40,372 nucleotides of DNA from Defluviicoccus sp. (GTDB lineage: Bacteria > Pseudomonadota > Alphaproteobacteria > MPNO01). Where the stretch lies: NCBI GenBank assembly GCA_022823775.1, contig JAJEHI010000143.1, positions 1 to 40,372 on the forward strand, written 5' to 3'. Of the stretch, positions 30,920 through 39,768 are shown piece after piece; the stretch's first letter is position 1, and every line of letters starts with the position of its first letter. A program made the position numbers and the translations under genes. A model generated the notes under the pieces. It searched no databases. It was not told the origin of the DNA and worked only from the letters and a program-made list of their open reading frames with translations.

Positions 30920-33831
30920 CAGCCCTCCTGCCGCGCGTTGCCGGGGTCGTAGAAGGGCAGCGGAGCGACTTCGGCCGACACGGTCTCGCCGTCGGGCCTC
31001 CGGATCTCGAAGCGTTTGCCCGGCTCGGCATCGCCGGGCGGCAGGAAGGCGAGGCCGACGACCCGGCCGAGATGGGGCGACCGCATCGCGGAGGTCACCC
31101 GCCCCGCGATCTCGCCGTCGCGGATGATCAGGCAACACTCTTCGGGCGCCGCGGCGTCGGCGTCGCTCAGCACGAAGCCGGCGAGCTTCCGCGTCGCCGG
31201 GTGCCTGTCGTGGACATCGAGCGCCCTGCCTCCGACGAAGAACGGTTTGCTTCGCCTGACCGCCCATTCCATGTCGGCCTCCATCGGGGTGGTCAGCCCG
31301 TCGGTATCCTGCCCGACGATGATGTGGCCCTTCTCCAGCCGCAGCAGGCGCTGGGCCTCGACCCCGAACGGCCTTATCCCGTCCGCCGCGCCCGCCTCCA
31401 TCAGCCGATCCCACAGCGCCTCGCCGAACCCGGCGGGGACGTGGATCTCGTATCCCAGCTCGCCCACGAAACCGACCCGGAGCAGACGGGCGGGAATGTC
31501 GGCGACCAGGCCCTCGCGAACGCCGAGATACGGGAAGGCCTCGGTGGATAGATCGACCTCCGGCGCGATCCGGGCCAGCGTTTCCCGACTGCGCGGACCC
31601 GCGATATTCACCCCGCACCATGCCGCGGTGACGTTCGCGATATCGACGTCGAGCCGCCACTGCGCGTTGTGCCACAGCATCTCGCGATGGACGCGATCCG
31701 CCCCGCCGGTGGTGGCGGTGACGTAAAAATGCCCGTCGCCGAGGCGGCAGGCCACGCCGTCGTCGATTATCGTTCCGGCCGCGTCGCACATCAGCACGTA
31801 GCGCAGCCGCCCGACCGGTTGGCGCCGATAGGCGAAGGTGTACATCCGGTCGAGGAACGCGGCCGCGTCCGGGCCGCGGATCTCGATCCCGCCGAGGGTC
31901 GAAACGTCGATCAGACCGACCGCGCTCCGGACATGGGCCGCCTCTTCCTCCACCAGACGGTCGCGGTCGGCCTCGGGACCGTAGAAGGCGGGCCGCAGCC
32001 AGTCTCCCGCCACCATCGTCCGCGCGCCCGCCTCGACATGGCGGTGGTGCATCGGCGTGAGGCGGACGGGCTCGAGACCGCGCCCGGCGAGGACGCCGAG
32101 CTTCTCTCCGCTGACCGGCGGCCGGACGGTCGTGGCGCCCGCCTCGTCGAGGCTCCGGCCGGCGGCGGCGGCGGCGACGCGGAGCGCATTGGTCGCCGAA
32201 TAGCGGCCCTGGGACGGGCCCATGCCGACGGTGGAGTAGCGTTTCGTCAGCTCGATATCGTCATAGCCCTCGTGAACGGCATCGGTGAGATCGCGGACGG
32301 CGAGGTCCTCGTCGAAATCCACGAACTCCTTGCCCTTGGGGTGGGCGAAGATCGGCCAGGCGTGGTTGCGCAGCCGGCCGGAATCGTCGGGCGCAGCCGG
32401 CGCTTCCCCCGGGTCCAGGCCGAGCGCCTGTGCCGCCGCCCGGCCGGCGCGGCGGCCGTCGGCGATGGTGGGCCCGAGTCCGTGGCGGCCGTTGGCCGCG
32501 CCCGCGACGAACATGCCGTCCGGTACGCGGTCGATCCGGAGGCCGGACAGCGTCCGGTCGTAGACCAGCCGCGCGCCCGCGTGGCAGGCGATCTGGGCGG
32601 CGGGCATCGTTCCGGCGCTCATGCACAGGAGGTCGCAGGAAATCGTCTCGCCGCCCTTGCCCAACCGCCCGCGGTCGAGGATCGGCGAGACCCTGACCGC
32701 GCCCACCCGGCCCGCCCGCCCGCGCCTCCGTGCCTCGGACGGCGTGTGTCCGGCGACGACCCCGATACCGCGCTCGGCGACGGCAGCGGCTTCCGGAGAC
32801 GGGTCCGGGTGCTGGCGAAGATCGACGACCGCCGCCACCTCGACGCCGCCCTCGAGCAGGTCGAGCGCCGCGGCGTACCCGTCCCGGCCGGCGGTCGCGA
32901 CAACCGCCCGGTTGCCCGGCCGCACCCCGTAATGCCGGATCAGCCGCTGCGCCGCGGAGGGCAGCATCGTTCCCGGCAGGTCGTTGCCGCGGAACACGAT
33001 GGGCTGCTCCACCGCGCCGGTCGCCACGATCGTCGTCTTCGCCCGCACCTTGTGCAGGCGGCGTCCCCTGACGATGGAAAGCCAGTTGTCGGCGAACCGC
33101 CCCTCGCAGACGGCGCCGGTCATGATCTCCACGTTCGGCGCCGCCTCCACCGCCGCGACGAGCGCGCGAAGCTCTTCCTCCTGCGAGGCGCGGTCTACGC
33201 CGAACCGGGCGTAGGTGAGCGACCCACCGGGCGCGGGCTGGTCGTCGACCAGCAGAACCTCCGCTCCGGCCCCGGCGGCGGTCGCCGCGGCGGCGAGTCC
33301 GGCCGGACCCCCGCCGACGACGACCGCGTCGTAAAATCCGTATTTCTTGTCGAACCGGCCGGGCACGGCGGCGGGATCGACGGAACCGAGGCCCGCGCGG
33401 GCGCGGAAAACGGGTTCCCAGCGCTGCCACGCGCCGGACGGGCGGTAGAACGCCTTGTAATAGAACCCGACCGGAAGGAACCGGGAGAAGCGCCCGATCC
33501 AGGCGCCCCGGTCGCGCTCGAGGCTGCCGGTGTAGTTCTGCCCGAGAACCTCCATCCCGTCCTCGATTTCGCGGACGGCCGCCGGGACGTTGGGCTCGCC
33601 CGGCAGCTGAACCAGCGTGTTGGCGTCCCGGTCCGACAGGGCGAGGATCCCGCGCCGGCGGCGGTACTTGAAGGAGCGCGACAGGGTCGAGACGCCGTTG
33701 GCGGCCAGCGCGCTCGCGATGGTGTCGCCCGCGAAGCCCTCGAACTCCCCGCCCTCGAACGTAAAGCGGACGGTCCGCGAGCGGTCGATGCGCTCTCCCG
33801 GCGCCGGCGGCAGGCGGTACTCGCCGGTCAC
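30919..33831 (-). CDS. mgdC: N-methylglutamate dehydrogenase subunit C (SoxA-like, alpha)
   Basis: A 970-residue alpha subunit. The N-terminal ferredoxin-like part contains 'FTFEGGEFEGFAGDTIASAL'. A nucleotide-binding flavoprotein domain follows from about 168 ('AVVVGGGPAGLAAAATAA'), with 'RGNDLPGTMLP' further on. The C-terminal third is an aminomethyltransferase (GcvT) fold containing 'LIDVSTLGGIEIRGPDA' and 'GELGYEIHVP', which binds tetrahydrofolate and captures the methyl group as methylene-THF. The start is GTG, overlapping the mgdB stop (GTGA). It is the same architecture as sarcosine oxidase alpha, and the operon context decides for N-methylglutamate. Confidence 0.88.
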   Translation of the reverse strand: MTGEYRLPPAPGERIDRSRTVRFTFEGGEFEGFAGDTIASALAANGVSTLSRSFKYRRRRGILALSDRDANTLVQLPGEPNVPAAVREIEDGMEVLGQNYTGSLERDRGAWIGRFSRFLPVGFYYKAFYRPSGAWQRWEPVFRARAGLGSVDPAAVPGRFDKKYGFYDAVVVGGGPAGLAAAATAAGAGAEVLLVDDQPAPGGSLTYARFGVDRASQEEELRALVAAVEAAPNVEIMTGAVCEGRFADNWLSIVRGRRLHKVRAKTTIVATGAVEQPIVFRGNDLPGTMLPSAAQRLIRHYGVRPGNRAVVATAGRDGYAAALDLLEGGVEVAAVVDLRQHPDPSPEAAAVAERGIGVVAGHTPSEARRRGRAGRVGAVRVSPILDRGRLGKGGETISCDLLCMSAGTMPAAQIACHAGARLVYDRTLSGLRIDRVPDGMFVAGAANGRHGLGPTIADGRRAGRAAAQALGLDPGEAPAAPDDSGRLRNHAWPIFAHPKGKEFVDFDEDLAVRDLTDAVHEGYDDIELTKRYSTVGMGPSQGRYSATNALRVAAAAAGRSLDEAGATTVRPPVSGEKLGVLAGRGLEPVRLTPMHHRHVEAGARTMVAGDWLRPAFYGPEADRDRLVEEEAAHVRSAVGLIDVSTLGGIEIRGPDAAAFLDRMYTFAYRRQPVGRLRYVLMCDAAGTIIDDGVACRLGDGHFYVTATTGGADRVHREMLWHNAQWRLDVDIANVTAAWCGVNIAGPRSRETLARIAPEVDLSTEAFPYLGVREGLVADIPARLLRVGFVGELGYEIHVPAGFGEALWDRLMEAGAADGIRPFGVEAQRLLRLEKGHIIVGQDTDGLTTPMEADMEWAVRRSKPFFVGGRALDVHDRHPATRKLAGFVLSDADAAAPEECCLIIRDGEIAGRVTSAMRSPHLGRVVGLAFLPPGDAEPGKRFEIRRPDGETVSAEVAPLPFYDPGNARQEG

Positions 33832-34100
33832 GGCGGCCTCCGCCCGAAGACCTCGGAGGCGGGATAGGTCCTGAGTATCTCGTCGGTGCCGGTATCGCGT
33901 TCGGCGATGAACCAATAGGCGGTGGGCACGTGGAACCACCATTCGCGCACCGCGCCGCGCGCGTTCTCGTGGCCGAACACGTAATCCGCCCATTCCCCGT
34001 CGGTCGCCGCGCCCGCCTCGGGCATCTCGACGACCTCGCCGCCGCAGACGAACTCGGAGATGTTGCGCGGGCCGTTCAGCGGGCAATGCAGGATCTTCAC
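33828..34100 (-). CDS. mgdB: N-methylglutamate dehydrogenase subunit B (SoxD-like, delta)
   Basis: A 90-residue small subunit. It begins 'MKILHCPLNGPRNISEF', corresponding to the zinc-binding start of sarcosine oxidase delta, but the second Cys of CxxC is Asn here (CPLN). The later conserved part 'REWWFHVPTAYWFIAERDT' retains the His used in the zinc site. The start is GTG; it lies 9 bp after mgdA and overlaps mgdC by GTGA. The missing cysteine suggests that zinc is bound differently or not at all, possibly a mark of the MgdB branch rather than a defect. Confidence 0.85.
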   Translation of the reverse strand: MKILHCPLNGPRNISEFVCGGEVVEMPEAGAATDGEWADYVFGHENARGAVREWWFHVPTAYWFIAERDTGTDEILRTYPASEVFGRRPP

Positions 34101-34109
34101 CGCGGCGCC

Positions 34110-35351
34110 TCAGTGCCCGACGGACGCGGCGCCACGCTCGCCGAGCTGGCGGAAAGCGGCGAAGCGACCGAGGTCGAAGGGCGCGATCGGGGACGGCGGC
34201 TTGCCGGTGGCCACGGTCTCCGCCATGCGCTTGCCGCAGACCGGCGTCGCCTTGAAGCCCCAGGTCCCCCAGCCCGCGTCGATATAGTAGTTCTGCACCG
34301 GCGTCAGCCCCATGATGGGGCTGAAATCGGGCGTCATGTCGGCGAGCCCCGCCCACTGGCGGAGCACCCTGACCTCCGCGAGGAACGGGAAGAGCGCCAG
34401 CATCGGCGCGGCCAGCCCTTCCTTCCATTCGAGCGTCGAGCGCTGCGAATAGAGCGCGTAGGGATCCGTCGGGCCGCCCATCACCAATTCGCCGCGGGCG
34501 GACTGCGATACGTAGACGTGGAGGCTTCCCGAAACCACGATCGGGTCGAGGAAGGGCTTGAGAGGCTCCGTGACGCAGGCCTGGAGCGGCACCGTCTGGA
34601 TCGGCAGGCGGAACCCGGCCATCGCCGCCAGCAGCGAGCTCGACCCCGCCACGGCCTGCAGCACCTTGCCGCAGGCGATCCGCCCCCGGCTCGTCTCGAC
34701 CCCGGTGACGCGCCCCTTCTCGGTCAGGATGCCGGTCACTTCGGTGTTCTGGTGGATCTCCACGCCGCGCCGGGCGGCGGCGATCGCGTAGCCCCAGGCG
34801 ACGGCGTCGTGGCGCGCGATGGCGCCGGGCTTGTGATGGAGAGCGCCCAGAATGGGAAACCGCGCGCCGCGGTCGAGGTTGAGGGGCGGGCAGAGCCGCG
34901 CCAGCTCGTCCAGGCCGACCATCTCGGACTCGACCCCGAGATGCTTGTTCACCTCCGCCCGCCAGCGCATGGTCCGGAGCGCCGCGTCGGTGTGGGCGAG
35001 GGTCAGATGGCCGCGCTCGGAATAGAGGATGTTGAAGTCGAGCTCGCCGGAGAGGCCGCGGAACAGGCGGATCGACTCGTCGTAGAACCGCACCCCCTCG
35101 GGCGTCAGGTAGTTGGAACGCACGATCGTGGTGTTGCGCGCCGTGTTGCCGCCGCCCAGCCAGCCCTTGTCGAGCACCGCGACATCGGTGATGCCGTGAT
35201 CCCTGGCGAGGTAATAGGCGGCGGCGAGCCCGTGCCCGCCCGCGCCGATTATGGCCACGTCGTAGCGCGGCCGGAGCCTCGCCTCGGGCGGCAGCGCGCG
35301 GCGCGGCCGGCGCCCGGCCCGCAACCCGTGCCCGATCAGCCCGAGCGGCAT
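34110..35351 (-). CDS. mgdA: N-methylglutamate dehydrogenase subunit A (SoxB-like, beta)
   Basis: A 413-residue DAO-type flavoprotein. The FAD motif is 'AIIGAGGHGLAAAYYLA' (about 33-49). 'GWLGGGNTARNTTIVRSNYL' includes the region before the covalent FMN site of SoxB, and 'DAGWGTWGFKATPVCGKRMA' is the conserved C-terminal block. It oxidises the N-methyl amino acid. It is the first of the four dehydrogenase genes, 31 bp after gmaS. The N-terminal about 28 residues are Arg-rich and of no clear function. Confidence 0.9.
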   Translation of the reverse strand: MPLGLIGHGLRAGRRPRRALPPEARLRPRYDVAIIGAGGHGLAAAYYLARDHGITDVAVLDKGWLGGGNTARNTTIVRSNYLTPEGVRFYDESIRLFRGLSGELDFNILYSERGHLTLAHTDAALRTMRWRAEVNKHLGVESEMVGLDELARLCPPLNLDRGARFPILGALHHKPGAIARHDAVAWGYAIAAARRGVEIHQNTEVTGILTEKGRVTGVETSRGRIACGKVLQAVAGSSSLLAAMAGFRLPIQTVPLQACVTEPLKPFLDPIVVSGSLHVYVSQSARGELVMGGPTDPYALYSQRSTLEWKEGLAAPMLALFPFLAEVRVLRQWAGLADMTPDFSPIMGLTPVQNYYIDAGWGTWGFKATPVCGKRMAETVATGKPPSPIAPFDLGRFAAFRQLGERGAASVGH

Positions 35352-35382
35352 CGCCCCGACCGCGTCCGGTACCGGCGAGGTT

Positions 35383-36687
35383 CTAGGCGTCGAGCGTGTG
35401 GTCGAACTCCCATTGCGAGAGCGCGGTCGCGTAGCTCCGCCATTCGTCCAGCTTCAGCTTGACATAGCTGTCCACGAATTCGTCGCCGAACGCCGCCCGC
35501 GCCACCTTGTTCCTGTCGAACAGGCGGAGCGCGTCGAGCAGGTTGAGCGGCAGCCGGCGGATGCGGCGCAGCCGGTCTCCCTCGGTATACATGTTGATGT
35601 CGAGGCGCTTGCCCGGGTCGCGGTCGTTCTCGATGCCGTCGAGCCCGGCGGCAAGCACGCCCGCCTGCGCCAGATAGGGGTTGGCCGCCCCGTCCATCAG
35701 CCTGAGCTCGAACCGTCCGGCATCCGGGATACGGATCATGTGGGTGCGGTTGTTGCCGGAATAGCTGATCGCGTTGGGCGACCAGGTGGCGCCCGACAGC
35801 GTGACGGTTGCGTCGATCCTCTTGTAGCTGTTGACCGTCGGGTTGAACAAAGCGCACATCGCGTCCGCCGAGTGGACGATCCCGCCGAGGAAGCTGTAGG
35901 CGAGCGCGGAGAGGCCCATCTCCTCGCCCTCGTCGAGGAACGAATTGTTCCCGTCCCCGTCCCACAGCGACACATGGGTGTGGCAGCCGTTGCCGGTCAG
36001 GTTGGCGAACGGCTTGGGCATGAAGGTCGCGCGGTAGCCGTGCCGCTCGGCGACCGACTTGACCATGAACTTGAAGAACGCGTGGCGGTCGGCGGTGACC
36101 AGGCAGTCGTCGTATTCCCAGTTCATCTCGAACTGGCCGTTCGCGTCCTCGTGGTCGTTCTGGTAGGGCTTCCAGCCGAGCTCGATCATCGCGTCGCAGA
36201 TCTCGGCGATGACGTCGAAGCGGCGCATCAGCGCGGTCTGGTCGTAGCAGGGCTTTTCCTGGGTGTCGCGGGGATCGGAAACCGCGACCTCGTCCGGCGC
36301 CAGCAGGAAATATTCGCACTCGACGCCGGTCTTCATGGCGTAGCCGGCGGCCTCGGCACGCTCGATCTGGCGTTTCAGCACCACGCGGGGAGAGGCCTCG
36401 ACCGGCGCGCCGTTCATCCACAGATCGGAGGCGAGCCAGCCGACCTCGCGGTTCCACGGAAGCTGGATCAGGCTGTCGGGGTCCGGGATCGCGAACATGT
36501 CGGGATCGGCGGGCGTCATGTCGAGCCAGGCCGCGAATCCCGCGAAACCGGCGCCGTCCCGTTGCATCTCGGCGATCGCGCGCGCCGGCACCAGCTTGGA
36601 GCGCAGCACCCCGAACAGGTCGACGAAGCTGATCAGGAAGTAGCGGATTCCCCTGTCCTCGGCCACGCTGGCGAGATCGACGCTCAT
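35383..36687 (-). CDS. gmaS: gamma-glutamylmethylamide synthetase (GlnT-type glutamine synthetase family)
   Basis: A 434-residue member of the glutamine synthetase superfamily. The N-terminal beta-grasp part has 'FLISFVDLFGVLRSKLVP'. Catalytic-domain motifs include 'GVECEYFLL', 'NGQFEMNW', 'GNGCHTHVSLW' and 'GAANPYLAQA'. It joins methylamine to glutamate with ATP to give gamma-glutamylmethylamide. GGGAGGA precedes the ATG. Position between mgsC and mgdA, within a complete N-methylglutamate operon, makes GmaS much more likely than an ordinary glutamine synthetase. Confidence 0.9.
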   Translation of the reverse strand: MSVDLASVAEDRGIRYFLISFVDLFGVLRSKLVPARAIAEMQRDGAGFAGFAAWLDMTPADPDMFAIPDPDSLIQLPWNREVGWLASDLWMNGAPVEASPRVVLKRQIERAEAAGYAMKTGVECEYFLLAPDEVAVSDPRDTQEKPCYDQTALMRRFDVIAEICDAMIELGWKPYQNDHEDANGQFEMNWEYDDCLVTADRHAFFKFMVKSVAERHGYRATFMPKPFANLTGNGCHTHVSLWDGDGNNSFLDEGEEMGLSALAYSFLGGIVHSADAMCALFNPTVNSYKRIDATVTLSGATWSPNAISYSGNNRTHMIRIPDAGRFELRLMDGAANPYLAQAGVLAAGLDGIENDRDPGKRLDINMYTEGDRLRRIRRLPLNLLDALRLFDRNKVARAAFGDEFVDSYVKLKLDEWRSYATALSQWEFDHTLDA

Positions 36688-36718
36688 GTCATTCCTCCCT
36701 GTTTCTGACGCGGACCCG

Positions 36719-38035
36719 CTACCCGCGGCCGGGAATCCAGTCGGTCCCGGCGAGCGGCACGCCCGCCATCGCCGCGGCCTCGACGGTCAGCGCGACGAGA
36801 TCCTCGGGCTCGAGGTTGAGCACGTGGCTCTTGCCGTTGGCCCGCGCGACGGTCTGGAGCTCCAGCACCATCACGGTGAGATAGTTCCTGAGCCTCCGCG
36901 CGCCCTGCTCCGGATCGAGGCGCGCTTCGAGCTCGGGGTCCTGGGTGGTCACGCCCACCGGGCAGCGGCCGGTATGGCAGTGGTGGCACGCTCCGGGCTC
37001 GGTGCCGATGGCGCGGTAGTCCTCGATGTGAATCGGACGGTTGCAGCCGAGCGCGACCATCGCCGCCGAGCCGATCGACACCGCGTCCGCTCCCATCGCG
37101 AGCGCCTTGGCGACGTCGGCGCCGGTCCTGATTCCGCCGGAGACGACGAGCTGCACCCTGCGGTGCATGTCGAGCTCCTGCAGCGCTTCGACCGCCTGGC
37201 GGACGGCGGGCAGGATCGGAATGCCGACATGCTCGATGAACACGTCCTGGGTCGCGGCGGTGCCGCCCTGCATGCCGTCGAGGACGACCACGTCGGCGCC
37301 CGCCTTGACCGCGAGCGGCACGTCGAATTGCGGCCTGGAAGCGCCGATCTTGATGTAGACCGGCTTCTCCCAGTCGGTGATCTCGCGCAGCTCCTGGATC
37401 TTGATCGCGAGGTCGTCGGGCCCGGTCCAGTCGGGGTGGCGGCAGGCGCTGCGCTGATCGATTCCGACCGGGAGATCGCGCATTCCGGCGACCCGCTCGG
37501 TGATCTTCTGGCCCAGCAGCATGCCGCCGCCGCCCGGCTTGGCGCCCTGGCCGACCACGACCTCGATCGCGTCCGCCCGGCGCAGATCGTCGGGGTTCAT
37601 CCCGTATCGCGACGGCAGCACCTGGTAGACCAGGGTCTTGGAGGATCGGCGCTCCTCCTCGGTCATGCCGCCGTCTCCGGTGGTCGAGCTCGTCCCCATG
37701 GCGGTGCAGGCCCGGCCGATCGCCTCCTTGGCGTTGGCGCCGAGCGCGCCGAAGCTCATCCCCGCCACGGTGATGGGGATGGCGAGCTCGATCGGCTTGG
37801 AGGCGAAGCGGTCGCCGAGCACGACATCGGTGTCGCAGCGCTCGCGGTAGCCTTCGAGCGGGTAGCGCGACATCGAGGCGCCGAGAAACAGGAGATCGTC
37901 GAAAGTCGGCAGATGGCGCTTGGCGCCGAAGCCGCGGATTTCATAGACGCCCCGGTCGGCCGCGCGGTGTATCTCGGCCAGAACGTGGTCCGGAAAGGTG
38001 GCGGACGGGCGCAGCGTGCGGCGGTCGACGCTCAC
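36719..38035 (-). CDS. mgsC: N-methylglutamate synthase subunit C (glutamate synthase FMN domain)
   Basis: A 438-residue protein corresponding to the FMN-binding domain of glutamate synthase. 'ITVAGMSFGALGANAKEAIG' and 'GQGAKPGGGGMLLGQKIT' are signature segments, and 'VSGGIRTGADVAKALAMGAD' binds the FMN phosphate. The cysteine-rich 'CHHCHTGRCPVGVTTQD' corresponds to the Fe-S cluster loop. It carries out the transfer step making N-methylglutamate. The start is GTG 38035, overlapping the mgsB stop (GTGA). 31 bp separate it from gmaS. Confidence 0.92.
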   Translation of the reverse strand: MSVDRRTLRPSATFPDHVLAEIHRAADRGVYEIRGFGAKRHLPTFDDLLFLGASMSRYPLEGYRERCDTDVVLGDRFASKPIELAIPITVAGMSFGALGANAKEAIGRACTAMGTSSTTGDGGMTEEERRSSKTLVYQVLPSRYGMNPDDLRRADAIEVVVGQGAKPGGGGMLLGQKITERVAGMRDLPVGIDQRSACRHPDWTGPDDLAIKIQELREITDWEKPVYIKIGASRPQFDVPLAVKAGADVVVLDGMQGGTAATQDVFIEHVGIPILPAVRQAVEALQELDMHRRVQLVVSGGIRTGADVAKALAMGADAVSIGSAAMVALGCNRPIHIEDYRAIGTEPGACHHCHTGRCPVGVTTQDPELEARLDPEQGARRLRNYLTVMVLELQTVARANGKSHVLNLEPEDLVALTVEAAAMAGVPLAGTDWIPGRG

Positions 38036-38718
38036 GAATAGGCATCCGCGTTGTCGACACGGAAATGGTAGAGCCGGCGCGCCGAGCCGAAGCGGCGGAA
38101 ACCGGATATATCGGCCTCGATTCCGGCCCGCTCCAGAAGCGCGGACAGTCTCGCGAGATGCTCGGGCGTCATTTCCTTTTCGATGCAATCGGCACCGAGG
38201 CGCCCGGTCTTGCCGCCGACATAGATCGTCGCCTCGTAAATCGAATCCCCGAGATCCTCGCCGGCGTCGCCGCACACCGCGAGCGTACCCGACTGCGCCA
38301 TGAACGCGCTCATATGACCGACCGATCCGCCGACCACGATGTCGACGCCCTTCATCGAGATGCCGCAGCGCGGCCCCGCGTCGCCCTCGATCGCAAGGAG
38401 GCCGCCATGGCCCGACGCGCCGGCGCATTGCGATGCGTTGCCGCGGACCCGGACCGAGCCCGACATCATGTTCTCGGCCACGCCGGTGCCGCAATGGCCG
38501 TTTATGGTCAGATCGGCGGCCCGGTTCATCCCGCCGCAGTAGTATCCCACGTGACCGTCGATCTCGACCGAGACGGGAACCGTGAGCCCCGCCGCGACCG
38601 CGTGCGCCCCCTTCGGCTCGGCGATGCGCCATGCGGTCTCGTTGGTATCGGCGGGGAGCGCGTGCAGCCGCGCGTTGAGTTCCCGCACCGAGCTCGCCGA
38701 GAGATCGACCGTGGTCAT
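38032..38718 (-). CDS. mgsB: N-methylglutamate synthase subunit B (GXGXG, GltB C-terminal-like)
   Basis: A 228-residue right-handed beta-helix protein matching the GXGXG domain of glutamate synthase. Repeated glycine-rich turns include 'VEIDGHVGYYCGGMNRAADL', 'INGHCGTGVAENMMSG', 'VRVRGNASQCAGASGHGG' and 'YVGGKTGRLGADCIEK'. It forms the structural linker between the amidotransferase and FMN subunits. ATG 38718 overlaps the mgsA stop (ATGA), and its own stop overlaps mgsC (GTGA), so the three are tightly coupled. Confidence 0.92.
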   Translation of the reverse strand: MTTVDLSASSVRELNARLHALPADTNETAWRIAEPKGAHAVAAGLTVPVSVEIDGHVGYYCGGMNRAADLTINGHCGTGVAENMMSGSVRVRGNASQCAGASGHGGLLAIEGDAGPRCGISMKGVDIVVGGSVGHMSAFMAQSGTLAVCGDAGEDLGDSIYEATIYVGGKTGRLGADCIEKEMTPEHLARLSALLERAGIEADISGFRRFGSARRLYHFRVDNADAYS

Positions 38719-39623
38719 GAACCGCCTTCGTGCGACCATGTGTAGACGATCGAGGGTTCCGGTTCCCAGATCGTCGCCTTGTCGACACCGGGGAGGTCGG
38801 CGAGCGAGCGGAACTCGGACGCCATCGCAACCCAGTCGTCGGTCTCGGCGAGGACCGCGGGCTTGCAGGCGAAGGCATCGCGCAGCACCGCGAAGCCGTC
38901 GGCCGTGCCGACCGCGAAGGTGTAGAACCCGTCGAGATCGTCGAGACCGGCTTCCATCGCCTCCTTGAGGCTCGCCCCCTCGTTCAGACGGTGGGCGAAG
39001 TAGCGCGCCGCGACCTCGGTGTCGTTGTCGGACTCGAAGCGGAGCCCGCGGCGCTGGAGCCGCAGACGAAGCCGGTTGTGGTTGCTGAGCGAGCCGTTAT
39101 GCACCAGGCACACATCGTCCGCCGCGATGAAGGGGTGCGAGTGCTCCGTCGTCACCGCGCTCTCGGTCGCCATCCTCGTGTGCCCGATGGCGTGCGTGCC
39201 GCCCATCCCGCCCACGCCGAACCGTTCGGTGATGTCGCCGGGCAGGCCCTTGTCCTTGAAGACCTCGATCAGCCTGCCATAACCCATGACGCGGATGTCG
39301 GGTCGGTTGGCGGCGAGCCAGTCGACGACCCGGCCGGCCGGACCCGCGACGCGCAGGACGGCGTGGTTCGACCGCACGTCGATCCGGGGCGTCGAGCTAA
39401 AAGCGGCGGCCACCGCGCTCCCCAGCGACTCCCAGTCGTGGTTCGGATCCGGCGCGAACAGGGTGAGCTTGCACTCCGACTCCGGCACCGGGTCGTGGAA
39501 GACGGCGAGACCGGCGCTGTCGGGGCCGCGGTCGGCCATGCCGGCGAGCATCGTCGCGAACCGGGCGCCGAGCCCCTCCCGGAGCGCCGGGTTCTTGAGA
39601 AACAATCCGACGATGCCGCACAT
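38715..39623 (-). CDS. mgsA: N-methylglutamate synthase subunit A (class II glutamine amidotransferase)
   Basis: A 302-residue Ntn-hydrolase of the GltB amidotransferase type. It begins 'MCGIVGLFL' with the catalytic Cys2. 'MADRGPDSAGLAVF', 'IGHTRMATESAVTTEHSHPF' and 'CLVHNGSLSNHNRLR' are the standard substrate-binding stretches. It handles the gamma-glutamyl substrate in N-methylglutamate formation. It is the first gene of the operon, with GGGAGG before the start. Only 58 bp separate it from the higB remnant on the other strand, so the operon promoter must lie close by. Confidence 0.92.
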   Translation of the reverse strand: MCGIVGLFLKNPALREGLGARFATMLAGMADRGPDSAGLAVFHDPVPESECKLTLFAPDPNHDWESLGSAVAAAFSSTPRIDVRSNHAVLRVAGPAGRVVDWLAANRPDIRVMGYGRLIEVFKDKGLPGDITERFGVGGMGGTHAIGHTRMATESAVTTEHSHPFIAADDVCLVHNGSLSNHNRLRLRLQRRGLRFESDNDTEVAARYFAHRLNEGASLKEAMEAGLDDLDGFYTFAVGTADGFAVLRDAFACKPAVLAETDDWVAMASEFRSLADLPGVDKATIWEPEPSIVYTWSHEGGS

Positions 39624-39681
39624 CGGCGCCTCCCGAATTGGGAAACCGAAACCTAGCCCGCGTCCGGGAGCGGCGCAAACC

Positions 39682-39756
39682 GATGTATGGTGGCGCGTCT
39701 GCTTCCGTCGGATCGACGACGGGCCGTGCGAGGTGGAGATCGTGGATTATCACTGA
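39682..39756 (+). pseudogene. 3' remnant of a higB-type toxin gene
   Basis: The last 20-odd codons before the stop at 39754 read 'WWRVCFRRIDDGPCEVEIVDYH'-like (given here as its two halves: WRVCFRR and CEVEIVDYH), the usual C-terminus of HigB/RelE-type toxins. The roughly 70 N-terminal residues are missing; upstream codons run into the spacer of the mgs operon. higA begins 12 bp later, the normal order for this module. The toxin is therefore lost and only its tail remains. Confidence 0.7.
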
Positions 39757-39768
39757 GGGGTGAGCGGC

